Assembly (NCBI GenBank): GCA_950106755.1
Contig: OX467091.1
Span: forward strand, 14,587,538-14,651,537
DNA length: 64,000 nt
Source of the DNA: Climacium dendroides
Lineage: Eukaryota > Streptophyta > Bryopsida > Hypnales > Climaciaceae
Direction of reading: 5' to 3'
Shown here: in pieces, positions 44,897 to 57,320 of the stretch
Layout: each line of letters opens with the position of its first letter
How positions within the stretch are numbered: position 1 is the first letter of the stretch
Notes under the pieces: generated by a model
What the model was told of the DNA's origin: nothing
The model's input: the letters and a program-made list of their open reading frames with translations, nothing else
Database searches by the model: none
Made by a program: the position numbers and the translations under genes

Positions 44897-46123
44897 CACT
44901 ATAAAAATATTCACGTTTTTGGTTGTGTTTTTATCACTAATATGAGATGTCCCACAAAACATGAAGATGTCAAAGGACATCTAAACCAACAAGGTAGATT
45001 TTTGTGAACATTGCAAAGAACATTGGTATGTTATTGTAAATTCAAGTTAATGTTATCATTGATGCCCTTGGTTTATTTAATATGATTGAAGACATATTGA
45101 TATTCTTTGGGACTTCCAAAACAATATAGAGTTATAGACTAGTACATGAACAAATAGATCTATTTTGACCATGATTAAGTTAGTAAAAACTACTACAATT
45201 TATAGTAAAGATGTTGATTATATGAGAAAATTTTAAAAGGAGGGCAACCACATAGTTTGTTTTTGAAAAAAGGGAAATAGATGGATGTATACCATAAATG
45301 AAAAGAGATGGTCTTTAGACAAGTGGGGTGGTAGGAAGTGAAACAATCCATATGGGATATGTAAAGCAAGAATTGTCTTCAATGTAAAATGTTTAAAACA
45401 ATATGATTTAGATGTTTGAAACAACATCACGATGTACAATGACTACTTAAGTTCCTATATTCTAGTTATCCCATATCTTTTGTCTCACCATGAAAAAGGA
45501 ATGGATCTAAATATGACCTCTCTATCCTTTATTGTCTATAACTTTCAATGAAGAAATTCCTACATTTTGCCATCAAAAATTCTTGTGATGGTAAATGATA
45601 AGTTTTCTTTAATTCTTGTTGAATTCAATAATTTTGCTTGTTTAATTTTTTAATTTATTAAATTTAAAAAAAAGATTATCTTGCCTCTTGGATAGGGTAT
45701 GAACTAATTGATGTCTTAAAAAGCATTTAAGTTAATGTCTCCAAAACTTGAAACCAAAACCAATTGCCACATCACCAATACTAATTGCTATGTCAAAAAT
45801 TGAAGGGGTCCAAGTTACAACCCACATCACTCATTGGACGGATGAAAAAGTATTCCGCATGGTACTATTTGCTTGTGTCATGCTTATGTGGTGGTGACTT
45901 GTTTAACATGTGGCACATTTTGGATAGCTTCAAAGACTATGTTTTTTGTGACGTTAGAAAAAAATGTTTAAAAATCTTACATGTTTCTTGTGATTTTTGC
46001 ACGTTTTTTGCCCATCAATTATAATGAATTTTAGGAGACATTGTTGTTGACATCTAGCCTGTCACACTAAACGTATTCTCACGTTTTTTCAAACATCTAA
46101 AAAAATCATGTTTTCTTATAGTA
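44897..46123. mobile_element. CACTA-ended non-autonomous element (TSD AGA)
   Basis: The left end is CACTATAAAAATATTCACG and the right end CATGTTTTCTTATAGTA, in which the last base of GTG is changed. AGA flanks both sides. Subterminal words such as CACGTTTTT, GACATCTA and AAACATCTA recur in both orientations. It contains the shared cassette at about 45321-45361. Length is 1227 bases and no transposase is seen. The ends match the left end at 55363. Confidence 0.75.
45321..45361 (+). repeat. shared ~50-bp cassette B
   Basis: AAGTGGGGTGGTAGGAAGTG followed by AAACAATCCATATGGGATAT, the same cassette as at 38881 and elsewhere, single copy here, inside the CACTA-ended element. Confidence 0.8.
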
Positions 46124-46149
46124 AGAGCTCTATGGAATCCGTACATTTC

Positions 46150-47330
46150 AGCTATAGTTAAGTATGTGGAGAACGCACTTGACCAAATGCAAAATGGCAA
46201 ATTGTATACTTTAATAATTAGTAAATATCTTCTTCTTTTTTCATTCTAAATGTTTTAATCTATGTAATCAATGTTATTTACCAATCATTTACTTCGTAGT
46301 GAAAGTCTAGATTCTATTATTGAATCCCTAAACTTATTTTGTTTCCTAATTTTATTTCAAATATAACAAATGGAGATTTTTAAATGGCTTTTGGTGACAT
46401 AATCATAGTCATGAAGGTTTAAAGATTACTAAATGACCATACCATTCATACACTAATATGCAAGAACTTACAAAATTATTGCTTCAATATTTGTCTTATT
46501 ATCTACAATGATCTATAATGATGATTTGTAATAGAAACATACTATTCTCTTTAGTTTGCTAAAGTACTTCTAAGATCATTTCCAAATTGGGATAAAAATA
46601 TATAAGGATGATTATATAACCATCCAAATGGATGAATATATGTTAGCAAGTGGTGTCATTGTGCACTTTATATAATAGATTAGCTTGAATACAAGATAGA
46701 GGTTGAATTTTGGCAAGGTTTCTACAATATCAAATTTTATCATGATTTTTTAAAACTTATATAGGACAAACAGATATTTATTAATTTTGACGGATATGAA
46801 ATCTTTTTTTATTAAACCTCGGAAAAAATTATGCTACCTAAACACAAAACAAGCTAAGAGAATGTAGGTGTCTATAATGCAAATTAAAAATTGAAGCAAA
46901 GTGAGTTTAAAGTCTGTTGGTTCTATTTGAGACCTTGTAAAAACATCTCTTGGCAGTTTTGGGACCTTGTAGCCAAAAATCTTTTTTTTTTCTCTTTGAA
47001 TTCTATAATCTTTTCCAATACAATTAATGTAATGAAAAAACTCCTTAAATTTTTTTAGTATTGGAAAATAAGGTCCTACAATTGAATTCCAAAACTAGTG
47101 TTTTTTTTCCCTTTTTTTTTTGCACTAAAAATGGCAGTTATTGGTTAATCATATTTGATCCTTTGGGAGTTAATCCAAAGGAATAGCCCTGATTTCCAAA
47201 ATCATGAAGAATTATTATAAAATGCAATTTAGAAGAATAATTTAATAATTATTATGTTTGAACAAAAGTTATAAAATTTATACCATATTTAATTACTTTT
47301 GGACTTTCAATAGTCCAAAATTAAAAAAGT
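46150..47330 (+). repeat. dispersed ~1.1-kb repeat, copy 1 (related to 59470-60960)
   Basis: An ordered set of words matches 59470-60960 in the same orientation: TTCTTC(T/-)TTTTTTCATTC, ATCTATGTA(A/G)TCAAT, ATTTACCA, TAGTGAAA, AAATGGCTT(T/A)TGGTGAC, AATCATGAAG-like text, TGTGCACTTT(A/G)TATAATAGA and GTTAATCC-like text toward the end. No coding capacity. It looks like an ancient element of unknown class. Confidence 0.6.
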
Positions 47331-49820
47331 GGTAAAATCCCCCGATGCATTTCTATGTCTATAGAGATCTTTCTAAGCAGGAATGCTTTGCATGCATCAA
47401 ATTCTACACCCATCAGTAATTAGGGGAGTGCTTCATGTACTTGGAAATGAAAGAAATCATATAGTTGTTGTTCCGTAATTCATTGTAGAGAGCATGAAAT
47501 TCAAGTAGGTAGAAATAGTATAGGAAAGAAGTAATGTAGTATAGAATTTTTTCAAAATTTTCTTAGAGATAGGATAAATGGAAGAAATAAGTGCCAAACT
47601 TAGGATAGCAATATCTAGAACTGTGTTGTACTGGAACTGGATGGAACCAAGGATGGAAACCGGAAACACCGGATCCAAAGGACCTACGATTTTTAGGTTC
47701 CGGCTTAGAAGACTAGGGAAACATTACGAGAACAGTCTGGAAACCCGTTTGCTTTGAGAACGTTGGAGAACCCTGGGGTACTTAAATCCACCGCCAAGAT
47801 CATTTTTCTCCCACTTTCTTGTTCGCGCGTTTTCACACGTAATTAGTTGAGTGAAAGAATGGTGAGATAGGATCTGGGATAGGAGAGTGAAGTGAGGTTG
47901 GTGCCAATTGCATTGGATTAAACATGGCTACTTGGTTACAGAAATCCACGATCGCAATTTGGATGATCACTTTGGCCATTCCATTTGATCTAGATGACTA
48001 GAAATTCCTAGACAAGGATCTGATTAGGATGGGTTGTCTAGGTTTCATATAGAGGCCATAGAATCTCAAGAGCGACGTAATGGTTTAGGAACTCACGAAT
48101 GGGGTTCCAAATCAGTATGAGAGGACTATGAAGGGGCGACCCTTAATTTGGACCATGGACATGTGAACGGAAGTTTACGGGTTTGCCAAGACATGATACG
48201 AATTCGCTTTCCAGGTGGATAAGTACGCCCCTAGAAAGTTCTGAGGTCCGACTCATTCAAACAAAGGGTATGCTATTAGTGATTGCAGGGACGTTAGGCA
48301 GAGGCGGGTGTTGGAGTTCCTTATTCCAATTCTATATCTGGAAAAGCCAACCTGAGTTACGATCACCATGGCCAACACCTTTTTCGGAACTCTGGAAGAT
48401 AGGCCGGTTAATTGGGGACAAGTAATTGGGGTAGTGGTAGTTAAGTTAGTAGATATCGTCTCACGTAGTAAATCTAGCCCGATCAGCCCCTACCTCTTCC
48501 ACTTCTATCATTACAATGAGGTGTTGAGTGATCTAGAGATGGTAGCATACTAGACCGGAGTCGCGGTCCTAAAGTACGAGCTCATGGCGGAATACAAATC
48601 TGAACACCTGCAGTCGGATCTAGATGAAAAGGTTCCGGAAGTTAGAGAGGAATCTACTAAGCACCAAAGGAAGTCGACAGATCTGGCTTCACAAGGAAAG
48701 CTGCCGTTACTAGAGGGAGTGGAGTCCAATCAAGTTCTGGCACCACAAGGCAAGTTGAATCCGTTTGAAAATGTAATTCAATGGCTGCATCATGTCAAGA
48801 GGACATATAACGGGATGGCAGTCGCCGTCCTCAAAATCTGTGAAGTGCTAGGTGGTGTATAATCGGAGTGGATCATTAAAGAGATCAAGCGATAACCCGG
48901 ACTGGAAATTTTGCAAGAGAAGGACGGATGTATCCGGAGTCTAGAGAAGGAGCGTGATAACCTTAGATCACAACTAACTTCGATAGAGAAGAAGCTGAAT
49001 ACGGCACGACAAAGAGAGTCGAATGCTCTTTAGATTGTCCAGAACTTGAAAGACATGATTTCGTACGCACCAGATGCAGCGTTGAAGGTCAAGCTTTTCA
49101 ACACCAAATTAATTGTGGATGGCCACATCACCAGATCGAAAGTACTCAAGATCTTGGTCGACTTCAAAGCAAGGATGGAGGCAATATTGAGGGAACTACG
49201 TGCGCTTTTGCAAAATATTGAACATGACCAAGCATTGGACTTGTCCTCGTTTCCAAAGGTATCTGCCACCATATTTTTGGGTCTACAGAATCCGGATCTG
49301 TAGGAGCAAGTATCGACACCGTCGGGTCCTGCCCAGCTAGCTTTCGTTTCTTTGCCTTCACCACATAACCTTTCTGTGAGCCAGACACCAATTCTAACAG
49401 AGAAAGAAAAGACCCCACCCAAATCGGTTACGACCTTGACTCCAAAGTCCAGTCCAACTAAGACAAAGATTTTTGATCGGTTGGGTGTGCAAAGTTTACA
49501 AGGGATCTTCAAAATGCCACCTATTCCGATTCGCTCGGATTTAGCTGCCTGGATGGGAGCCATTGTGAATCTGGCGCGTTCTTTTCCGAATAGTTTCCTC
49601 CACATGGTCTAGGAAGCCGCGGCCTCGACTCTAAAGAAGGACAATACGATGGTGAATTTGGTTAGTCACCAGGAGATGACGACGTGGAGATCTAAGAGAT
49701 TGAGGAGTCCAAGGAAGAGACCACTCAGAGCGACAAGACGGAAATTGACGAAGAAGAGGAAGAATCCGGATAGGCCAAGATTGCTCGATCCGCTCTTGCG
49801 ATCAAGACACGGTCAGCAAC

Positions 49821-51021
49821 CACTAGTAGAAAATCTGTGGCCAAAACAACAAAATCTGCACTGGAATTAGTTGATTTGCTCAGTTGTTTTGGGCTCGTTG
49901 ATCTGGCCAAAAATCAACTCGAAATTGTTGTTTTGGTCTTTTAAATTAGTCACTCTCCATGTCTCTAGGGCATGCCATGTCAGTAGTTTTAAATGCCCAC
50001 GTCAGCAAAAACTGAACTGCCAACTCAACAAAAATTGGAACTGCCAACTCAACAAAAATATTTTAGTAAAAAATTAAAAAACGGCCAAATTCTTTTTCAT
50101 TCATTTATTTTAAAGAACATGTCATTGTCATCGACCTATGTGGTTTGAAGGACACTTACCTCTGTTAAAGTAGGGCGGAGAAGCCAAACACTTTATAGAA
50201 GTGGGGTGGCAGGATGTTGGGCAACACATATGGGATATGTACAGTAAGAACTCAGACAACCGCTCATAGTAGTAAGTTCATCAAAAGTAGGAATTGTAGT
50301 TAAATTCAGATTTCAAACCTAATTTAGGTATAGTAAACTATTTTTTTTCAAACTTTGAACTAAGTTAATGTAGACAATCAATCTATCTTTCATTTTCAAA
50401 AATCCGTTTGGGATTTCAAGCTTCCTATCAAAAGTTATCAACAAATTTAGAGAGGGGTTGGGAGGTACAATTTCTTTGACAATTTCGAAATCCACCCTCT
50501 TTAAAATTGTTGATAACTTTTGATTGGAAGCTTTAAATCCCAAATGGATTTTTGAAAATGAAAGATATATTGATTCTCTACATTAACTTAGTTCAAAGTT
50601 TTAAGAAAAAAGTTAGTTTATTATGCTTAAATCAGGTCTGAAATCTAAATTTAACTACAATTATGAGTGGTTGAGTTCTTACTTCACATATCCCATATGT
50701 GTTGTCCAACTTCTTACCACCCGACTTATATAAAGTGTTTGGCTTCTCCTCTTCACCATCTCAAAGGTAAATGGCATACCAATTGCAATTTTAAAAATCA
50801 GAAGTACTTACAATAAAATGTTGAATCTTTGATGTTTGTTTATAAAATCTTTTAAATTTTAGTTGATTTGGCCCCAAATTTTTTTGGAGTGCCCCAATCA
50901 ATAGAAATTTGTCAGTGTCTTCATAGAATTTTGTTGAACTTGTTAAAACATGTTCGCTACTATCCAAAACAACAGAAAACTGTCAAATTTTTGTTGTTCT
51001 GGTCACAGGTTTCTAGTAGTG
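49821..51021. mobile_element. CACTA-ended foldback element (TSD AAC)
   Basis: The left end CACTAGTAGAAAATCTGTGG and right end CACAGGTTTCTAGTAGTG are inverted. AAC flanks both sides. Inside, TTGTTGTTTTGG-like words relate it to the 150-bp MITE family at 4633 and 9497. Most of the interior is a long inverted repeat (about 50154-50440 paired with 50480-50775) that carries the shared cassette in each arm. Length is 1201 bases and no transposase is seen. Confidence 0.88.
50154..50775. repeat. long inverted repeat with shared cassette pair C
   Basis: The arms are roughly 290 bases with a short loop near 50440-50480. Pairing words include GTTGATAACTTTTGAT against ATCAAAAGTTATCAAC, AGTTAATGTAGA against TCTACATTAACT, and CCAAACACTTTATA against TATAAAGTGTTTGG. 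Cassette copies lie at 50191-50240 (GAAGTGGGGTGGCAGGATG...) and 50686-50737 (inverse). A transcript would form a long double-stranded hairpin. Confidence 0.85.
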
Positions 51022-51225
51022 AACAAAGGTAACTCCGCCCCCAAAATTCTCTTCTCGGAGGCTATCTACGCCAATGGAAAAAGGCGCGGGCAGTTCAAAG
51101 AAGGCACAAAAGGGTAGGTAGGCAAGTAGTTTTAAGTTAGTAAGTTTTTTTGGAACAGGTTTCCCAAGCATAGACCCGGATTTCAATTTTCGAGGGACAA
51201 CTAAACAATGGCTTTCCATTTAATT

Positions 51226-52189
51226 TGGAACGGTTGATTGAGCCGTTGATCGGTTTTGTTGGTGGCTATTGAGCCTTTTTGTGTGTTTTTAATGGTTGGG
51301 TAGGTTTGTTGCCCTCCCATTCTACCTTAACTTGTTCCACTCCAGCTCTTGTCATCTGAGCTAATTCCATTGTGTTTACATTCTAGCCATAATTTGAGCA
51401 ATTAGACTTCCGCCCTGAGTATCTTTCTCGTATGGTGATTTTCCACTTGTTCATTTGAATGTTGGAGTGTGAGAGGGAACAAGTGAGGGGGAATCCAGAT
51501 CTATAGTAAACCGGATTCTATTTGAGGAGGACGACTGGTCAAGGATTTGGGCTTATGATTGAGGATTTGTGCAAAGCGCCTTTAATTTGTTGGAATGGTG
51601 ATCCGGTGGAAGTCTGGGAGGGGTGTGGAATGCGAGTCCGGAAGTCCAGGGAGGATTCTGTGCGGAGATAAGCAGTCGCCAGAGGAATATTTCTACCCAT
51701 TGAAAGGTCTACTAACCACATGAGCAAGTCTAGAAACTAAGTTCTAGAACCCCTCTTAATTCCGGATGTGTTTAAATCTATCGTTGTAGTAGTAGGGGAC
51801 CTAACGCAATCTTGTATGACCTGCTGTTCCAAATGGAAAGCTATGAGGGAGCCACCTCCCTTGAACCAACGTATGTTTTTGGTGTTTTTGTGTTTTTGGA
51901 GAGAGTAGAGAGTGTGTAAGGGTTACGAGTGGTGAAGTCCCTATCCCTCTAAAGACCAACAGTGGACCCTCTGAAAATAAAACAAAAGCATAGAAAACCA
52001 ATACGGAGTGGATTTAGTTCCAGATTCCGAAACAAGCCGGATCCGAATTGTATTCCGGATAGTGTTAGGATTTAGAAAAGGGTGAGAAGTAAGGATGGAT
52101 TGATGTTTTGGATGAATAGCTCTTGGAACCAAGCAATTTCGGATACCTGGGCTTGAAACAACATACTAGAATTCCCTGGGACGATATTT
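51226..52189. other. transposon-like flank, no gene
   Basis: Composition is similar to the degenerate gag-like gene, so this is probably its untranslated part or LTR. Short open frames are present on both strands, but none matches a known family. Confidence 0.4.
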
Positions 52190-52985
52190 CACTACTAGAA
52201 AATGGTGTCCAAGTCAATAAAAATTTAACAATTTTTTGTTGACTAGGATACTGTATTGACCGTTTTAACAATTTTTTCTTAATTTAAACAAGCTAACAAA
52301 ATGGTCACTGAATTTTTGTTTATTCAAATAGTACAACATCCAAATCAACAAAAAAGTTAATACTTTTTTGTTAAGAAGACATGCCTCTTACACATCAGTG
52401 ATATAAAAAATGGTACTTCAATGACATAAGAAAATAGAAGACAAGTTCTTTATAGAAATGGAGTGGTAGAAGGTAGAACAAACCATATGGGATATGTGAA
52501 TCATTCATAATCTTAATTCACATATCCCATATGGTTTGTTCTACCTTCTACCACTCCATATGGTTTGTTCTACCTTCTACCATTTCTATAAAGAACTTGT
52601 CTTCTTCTCTCTCCTATCACCAAAGTCACTTCTCTTCTATCACCAAATACTAAGTTTTTAAGAAACTTGTCTCTTAAATTAATTGTAAAGTTTAACTTTC
52701 TTCTAATTAAATTGTAAAGTCTAATTTTTGGTCATATTTGTGTGTCATTTTTGGCCTACATGGCAATTTGTACTGGGTTGGTTCTTGGCTTGCCAAGTAG
52801 CAGCCATTCATTGAACAAATTTTTAAATGAATTAATATTATTATTTTTTTGATTTGACCACCATAACAAAATAGACAAAAGTTTTTTGTTAGGTACTGTT
52901 CAAGACAATGCGACCACGGATACAAATGCCCTCAATACTTTTTTGTTAATTTTTTGTTGACATGGTCATTGTTTTTTTATTAGTG
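52190..52985. mobile_element. CACTA-ended non-autonomous element (TSD TTT)
   Basis: It starts CACTACTAGAAAATGGTGTC and ends TTTTTTTATTAGTG, with TTT on both sides. Subterminal AACAAAAAATTG and TTTTTTGTTGAC words recur in both orientations. The cassette appears as an inverted pair (52448-52496 and 52519-52556), and part of the inverse copy is tandemly repeated to 52600. Length is 796 bases. Confidence 0.8.
52448..52600. repeat. shared cassette, inverted pair D with partial duplication
   Basis: ATAGAAATGGAGTGGTAGAA followed by GGTAGAACAAACCATATGGG is mirrored at 52519-52556 and again, in part, at 52557-52600. The three adjacent copies make an almost perfect hairpin with a 20-base loop. Confidence 0.85.
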
Positions 52986-55362
52986 TTTCTTGTCACCTTA
53001 CTACGATTGGAGTGGTAAGGATACTTATGCCTAGACTGCGCATACGACATTTATTGCACTAGAATTTGCATGATTGGATTGGGAGATCTGTGGACTAGGT
53101 TTCTATGATTTTGGCATCCAATTGACAGCAAAAGTGACGTCCTAGAATCCATAGAGATCCTTCGATGACAACCACTTGAGGCATAGATGACTTCCACCTT
53201 CCTTATTAATCCCATGTGAACACTATGTTTAAATAATTGCATCGTGGGATTTTTAGACAAGGGTATAGAATATGCGTAGGCTTCACTGACAATTATGGTG
53301 TTAAAGTGTTACAATTTGATTTCTAGGCTATAGTGTGAGTCATATCTAAATTCATTGAGAATAATATATGATTCACATCAAGACACAATGTAGGCAATTG
53401 TTCCAAAGATATGGTATCTGAAGAGTTCAATGGAAGTACACACAAGTGAATTTAAAAGTCATGAACATCAATTTAGAATTATCAAATGAGCAATTGCCTT
53501 TGGGAATAAAGAAACTAGTTAGATCTCATCAAGAGATCTCCCAATGGAGTGCTAACATACTCAAGCAAGGTATTCAAGATATGATGGAATGACAGTGTCA
53601 TATCACAATACTTATAGTGAAATTTGAAGGACTATAGAGAATTGAGACACAAGTGTTGAGACATTTAATATACATCTGCAGATGAATAATGACTAATCTA
53701 ATATTCTATGAGAAATAATGACATGAATTTCAGTTTGTGTAAAGAACATCAAGCTTCTTCCACTCCTTAAATAGATGTGTTTTTAGTTGTCCTCTAATTA
53801 ATTGTGAAGATGCTGAACCCAAAATACTACAATTCCAATAGTGATTGATTGAGAGAAAAGAAATGCATATTATGACAAATCTTATTGCATGTCTACTCTG
53901 AACACTATATTCTTTTTTTGATACAAACATGAAGCACTTCCATTTCAACAAATGAGAGGAAAAATAGCTCGCACTTTAGCTATGAGGTCATTGCCCTTGT
54001 GTCTTATGCAAAGAATGAACACTATAAACATATTCATATATTCATGAAGATTTCTTATGCTAATACATGTCACTAAAAGCAACTCTAAGAAATTAATCGT
54101 AGAATAGTCATACTGAAACAAGACACTATACCTTGAAAAACTAACATGCTACTAAGTTTATTGAATGTAGAATACAACGTGAGATCTCACAATGGCCATG
54201 ACGACCTGTACAATGCATCGTGAGATCTCACAATGGCTATGATGACCCGCATAATGCATCGTGAGATCTCACGATGGTCATGACTATCCGCATAATGTGT
54301 CTGGAGATCTCATAATGGAAGTGGTGATCCCAAAGTAGGCACTTGATCATAGATCCACCTCGTTTGCCCAATTCAAATTCACTAAGGTAGCTTCCCTATT
54401 CTTTTTAGGAATCGTCTATAACTTTGGATTCACTATCTTACACCAATTCGCATACACTACACAAATAGCATCCATCCAAGTAGAGGGAGTATTTTTGACA
54501 ACCCATTTACCATACTAGCAATTCCAGTACCTCAATTCCATTGTACTTTCGGAGTTATCTAGTCTTCAGTACTAAAGCAAAAACTTTTTGTTATTTACAT
54601 CTCTTTCCAATCTGAATACGGTAGACTATGCTCTTCCTTGTCGAATAGCACAAGTTTTAGGGACTTTAGGTCTGAAAAGTATCCATGAGCCTCATCGTAT
54701 ATCTAGCCAAGGATTGAAGCATTCCCTTGGCGCTTCATTAGCGGAGCCGCAATAAGAGGTAAAAAGAGGAGCCTCTTCTTCCTTCGGACTCACATCCATA
54801 GGATTGATTATTGATCCTGGGCGAGGGACTCCATTACGCACCACCCTCCAATCATGTAGTAGCTAGAAACCTTCTACTAACTCCAAAGGACACTCGGGTA
54901 GCGGTTCCTTGAGTTCATCCAACACATGCTTCCAATAATCCATATATGAACCAAGCACAGTTGCAAATCCTTTGCATTTTGACATTCCATTTTGTGAGTA
55001 CTAAATGTATTCCTTTTAAGCCTATGTGGGAGCATTGATTGACCATTGCCGTCTCTCCTTTAAAGGCATTGAGAAGGTTTGTTAGACAGTAGCCATTGTG
55101 AATCAACTACTAACCTTTTGAAATTCATAATGGGGATCCCATCGGTGTCTATGTAGAACTTGAATAGGTGCATTCCTCCAATCCAATTAATCTTTCCAAG
55201 CCTCCAGTCTAGTAATCCTCCACGAACGACTTGAAATCCCCCACCTCGTATGTAAACTCTATTATAATTGATAGTTCTTGGGACTACATAAAGGCTTTCA
55301 TGACGACAGCAACAACAAAAGTGTTCTTGATCTTTAGGGCCTTGGAAAGGTGGATGAAATAT
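52986..55362. other. repeat-derived region, no recognised gene
   Basis: A 41-base tandem repeat lies at 54181-54320. Minus-strand frames at 55106-54915 and 55365-55060 are open and gene-like in composition (for example RVYIRGGGFQVVRGGLLDW), but I recognise no family. They may belong to the same transposable element as the frame at 57876-58271, split by the element at 55363-57622. Confidence 0.4.
54178..54325 (+). repeat. 41-bp tandem repeat with GTGAGATCTCAC palindrome
   Basis: Three full copies and one partial copy of GTGAGATCTCACAATGGCCA then TGACGACC(T/C)G(T/C)A and (A/T)AATGCATC recur every 41 bases. Each starts with the 12-base palindrome GTGAGATCTCAC; the last copy is changed to CTGGAGATCTCATA. 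A related palindromic ATGAGATCTCACGATCAT occurs near 57878. Confidence 0.8.
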
Positions 55363-56291
55363 CACTATAAGAAAATGATAGTTTTTTTGATGTTTAAAAA
55401 AACATGAAGTGATGTCTAGTACAACAAAGACTGACTATGTTTGAGTCAATGTGACCAAAAATTTGTCTATTTCAATGTGAGAAAAAACATGTCTTGTTTT
55501 CCCCCAAACATATAAAATCATAGCTTGTTTTTGAAAAACATCATCTATAACGGGTTTCTTAAAGCAATTATGAATACACCACACAGAGGGCAAAAGTACA
55601 CGAAAAATGCCATGGAGGCAATTTTTTCATCCCAAAGCATTTTGACATAGAAGGTGACGTAGAATACACAATATCATAACATGGATGATTGGTAGGATAA
55701 CATAGAAGATGATGTGGACCCAACCAAAAAATGACGTGGCAGTTGATGTCAGTTTAGTTTTTGAAAATTTTAATGTTGTTTTTTGAGACATCAAATTAGA
55801 TGTCTTTCAAAACATCAATTAGTGCATACCATATCCTCAAAAAATATCAATAGAAATTAATTAATTAAAATAAATAAATAGTAAATAGTAAATAATAAAA
55901 ATATTAAATTCAATAATTGAAGAAAACTCACCATCTATCATTTCCTTGAATTTTTGATGTTTACATTGTAAAGCTAAAAATTACTTTCACACCCCTATAT
56001 TATATAAGAAAAAAAATTTGAAAAATAAAAAAGAAATGAAGAAATTCCTTCATTAAAAGTTAGTGAGAGTGAAGGGAAGAGAGGTCATATTTATACCTAT
56101 AGTTCGTCTATAATGAGACAAAAGATATGGGATAATTGAATATAGGAACTTGTTGTTGTTCATCTTGACATCATTTTAGATATGTAAGTGTTGTTTTTAA
56201 CATCTAAACGTTGCTTTGGACATCTACATATTGTTTTAAACATTAGAAAAAACATCACAGGCATTTTACATTGAACACAAAAAAAAATTTG

Positions 56292-56341
56292 ATGTCCCAT
56301 ATAGATTGTTTAACTTTACACCACCTCACTTGCATAAAGTT
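56292..56341 (-). repeat. shared ~50-bp cassette E
   Basis: GATGTCCCATATAGATTG, then TTTAACTTTACACCACCTCA and CTTGCATAAAG, the inverse orientation of cassette B. It sits close to the point where the two element families join. Confidence 0.75.
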
Positions 56342-56799
56342 ATTTATAATTTTTTAATATCTAATAATTATAATTTTTAAAATTTTAAATATGTCTACAT
56401 ATTTTGTAGTGCTTTAAATCTTTAAAGTTTGAATTATATTGTTCATTTATTGAAAACTAACCTTCTTGTTTATACATGTAAACATTGGAGGTTGAAATGA
56501 AGTAATTGAAGGCTATTTGCAATACAAAAGAGGTAACATCTTTACATTTTTGTTGAAATATAGGTTCTACAAGTATGTGGAAATATACATATATAAAGAG
56601 CCATTGTGATATATTTTGTATTAGTAACTAATAAATATTATTGAAAAAAATCACATTTTTTCTTGTATTTGACTTTCTAATGTGATTAATTTTTGCCCAT
56701 TTAAAAAATCATATATATTCATTTTTAATTGAATGGATTCTTTTACTTAACTACCAAATTATATTGATGTATGACTACACATAGTCATTTTATAAATCA

Positions 56800-57320
56800 T
56801 CAAAAAATATGACTGAAAAGAATTGTTTTACACATCATTCAAAAATATAACTAGGAAAAGTCATATTTTACGTTATTAAAAATATATGACTCACTATAGT
56901 CATATTCCTCATCAACCAAAAATATATCTCACTGCAATCACATTCTACATAAACAAAAAATATGACTCACCATAGTTATATTTCATGTCATTAAAAAATA
57001 TAACTCACCGCAGTTATATTCTACATCACTACAAAATATAACTCAGAAGAGTCATATTTCATGTCACTACAAAATATGACTCACCGTAGTTATATTCCAC
57101 ATCACTGTAAAATATGACTTACCGTAGTCATATTCCATATCATCAAAAAATATAACTCCTTGCAGTCATATTTCATGTCACTGCAAAATATGATTCACCG
57201 CAGTCATATTTCACATCACTGCAAAATTTGACTTACTACAGTCATATTTCACATCACTGCAAAATTTGACTTACTACAGTCATATTCCATATCATAAAAA
57301 AATATGACTTACCATAGTCA
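56800..57320. repeat. 38-bp tandem hairpin array, copy 2
   Basis: About 13 units of the same 38-base hairpin as at 30785-31310, here more diverged on the left (with AGAAGAGTCAT and TATAACT variants) and nearly uniform on the right. A 46-base stretch is exactly doubled near 57203-57290 (TTTGACTTACTACAGTCATA). Confidence 0.85.

Larger units (their letters stand above)
47860..51225 (+). pseudogene. degenerate gag-like transposon gene, split by a CACTA-ended element
   Basis: A gene-like, GC-richer plus-strand stretch runs from about 47860 to 49820 and resumes after the element at 49821-51021. Successive frames give HGYLVTEIHDRNLDDHFGHS, VTITMANTFFGTLEDRPVNW, a long helical part (48584-48862 and 49046-49303), PTKTKIFDRLGVQSLQGIF and an acidic Glu/Asp tail. 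Across the insertion the frame continues ALAIKTRSAT, then KVTPPPKILFSEAIYANGKR, showing the element inserted into an open frame. Several stops and shifts show it is dead. It resembles gag-like or plant-mobile-domain-type repeat genes, but I cannot assign a named family. Confidence 0.55.
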
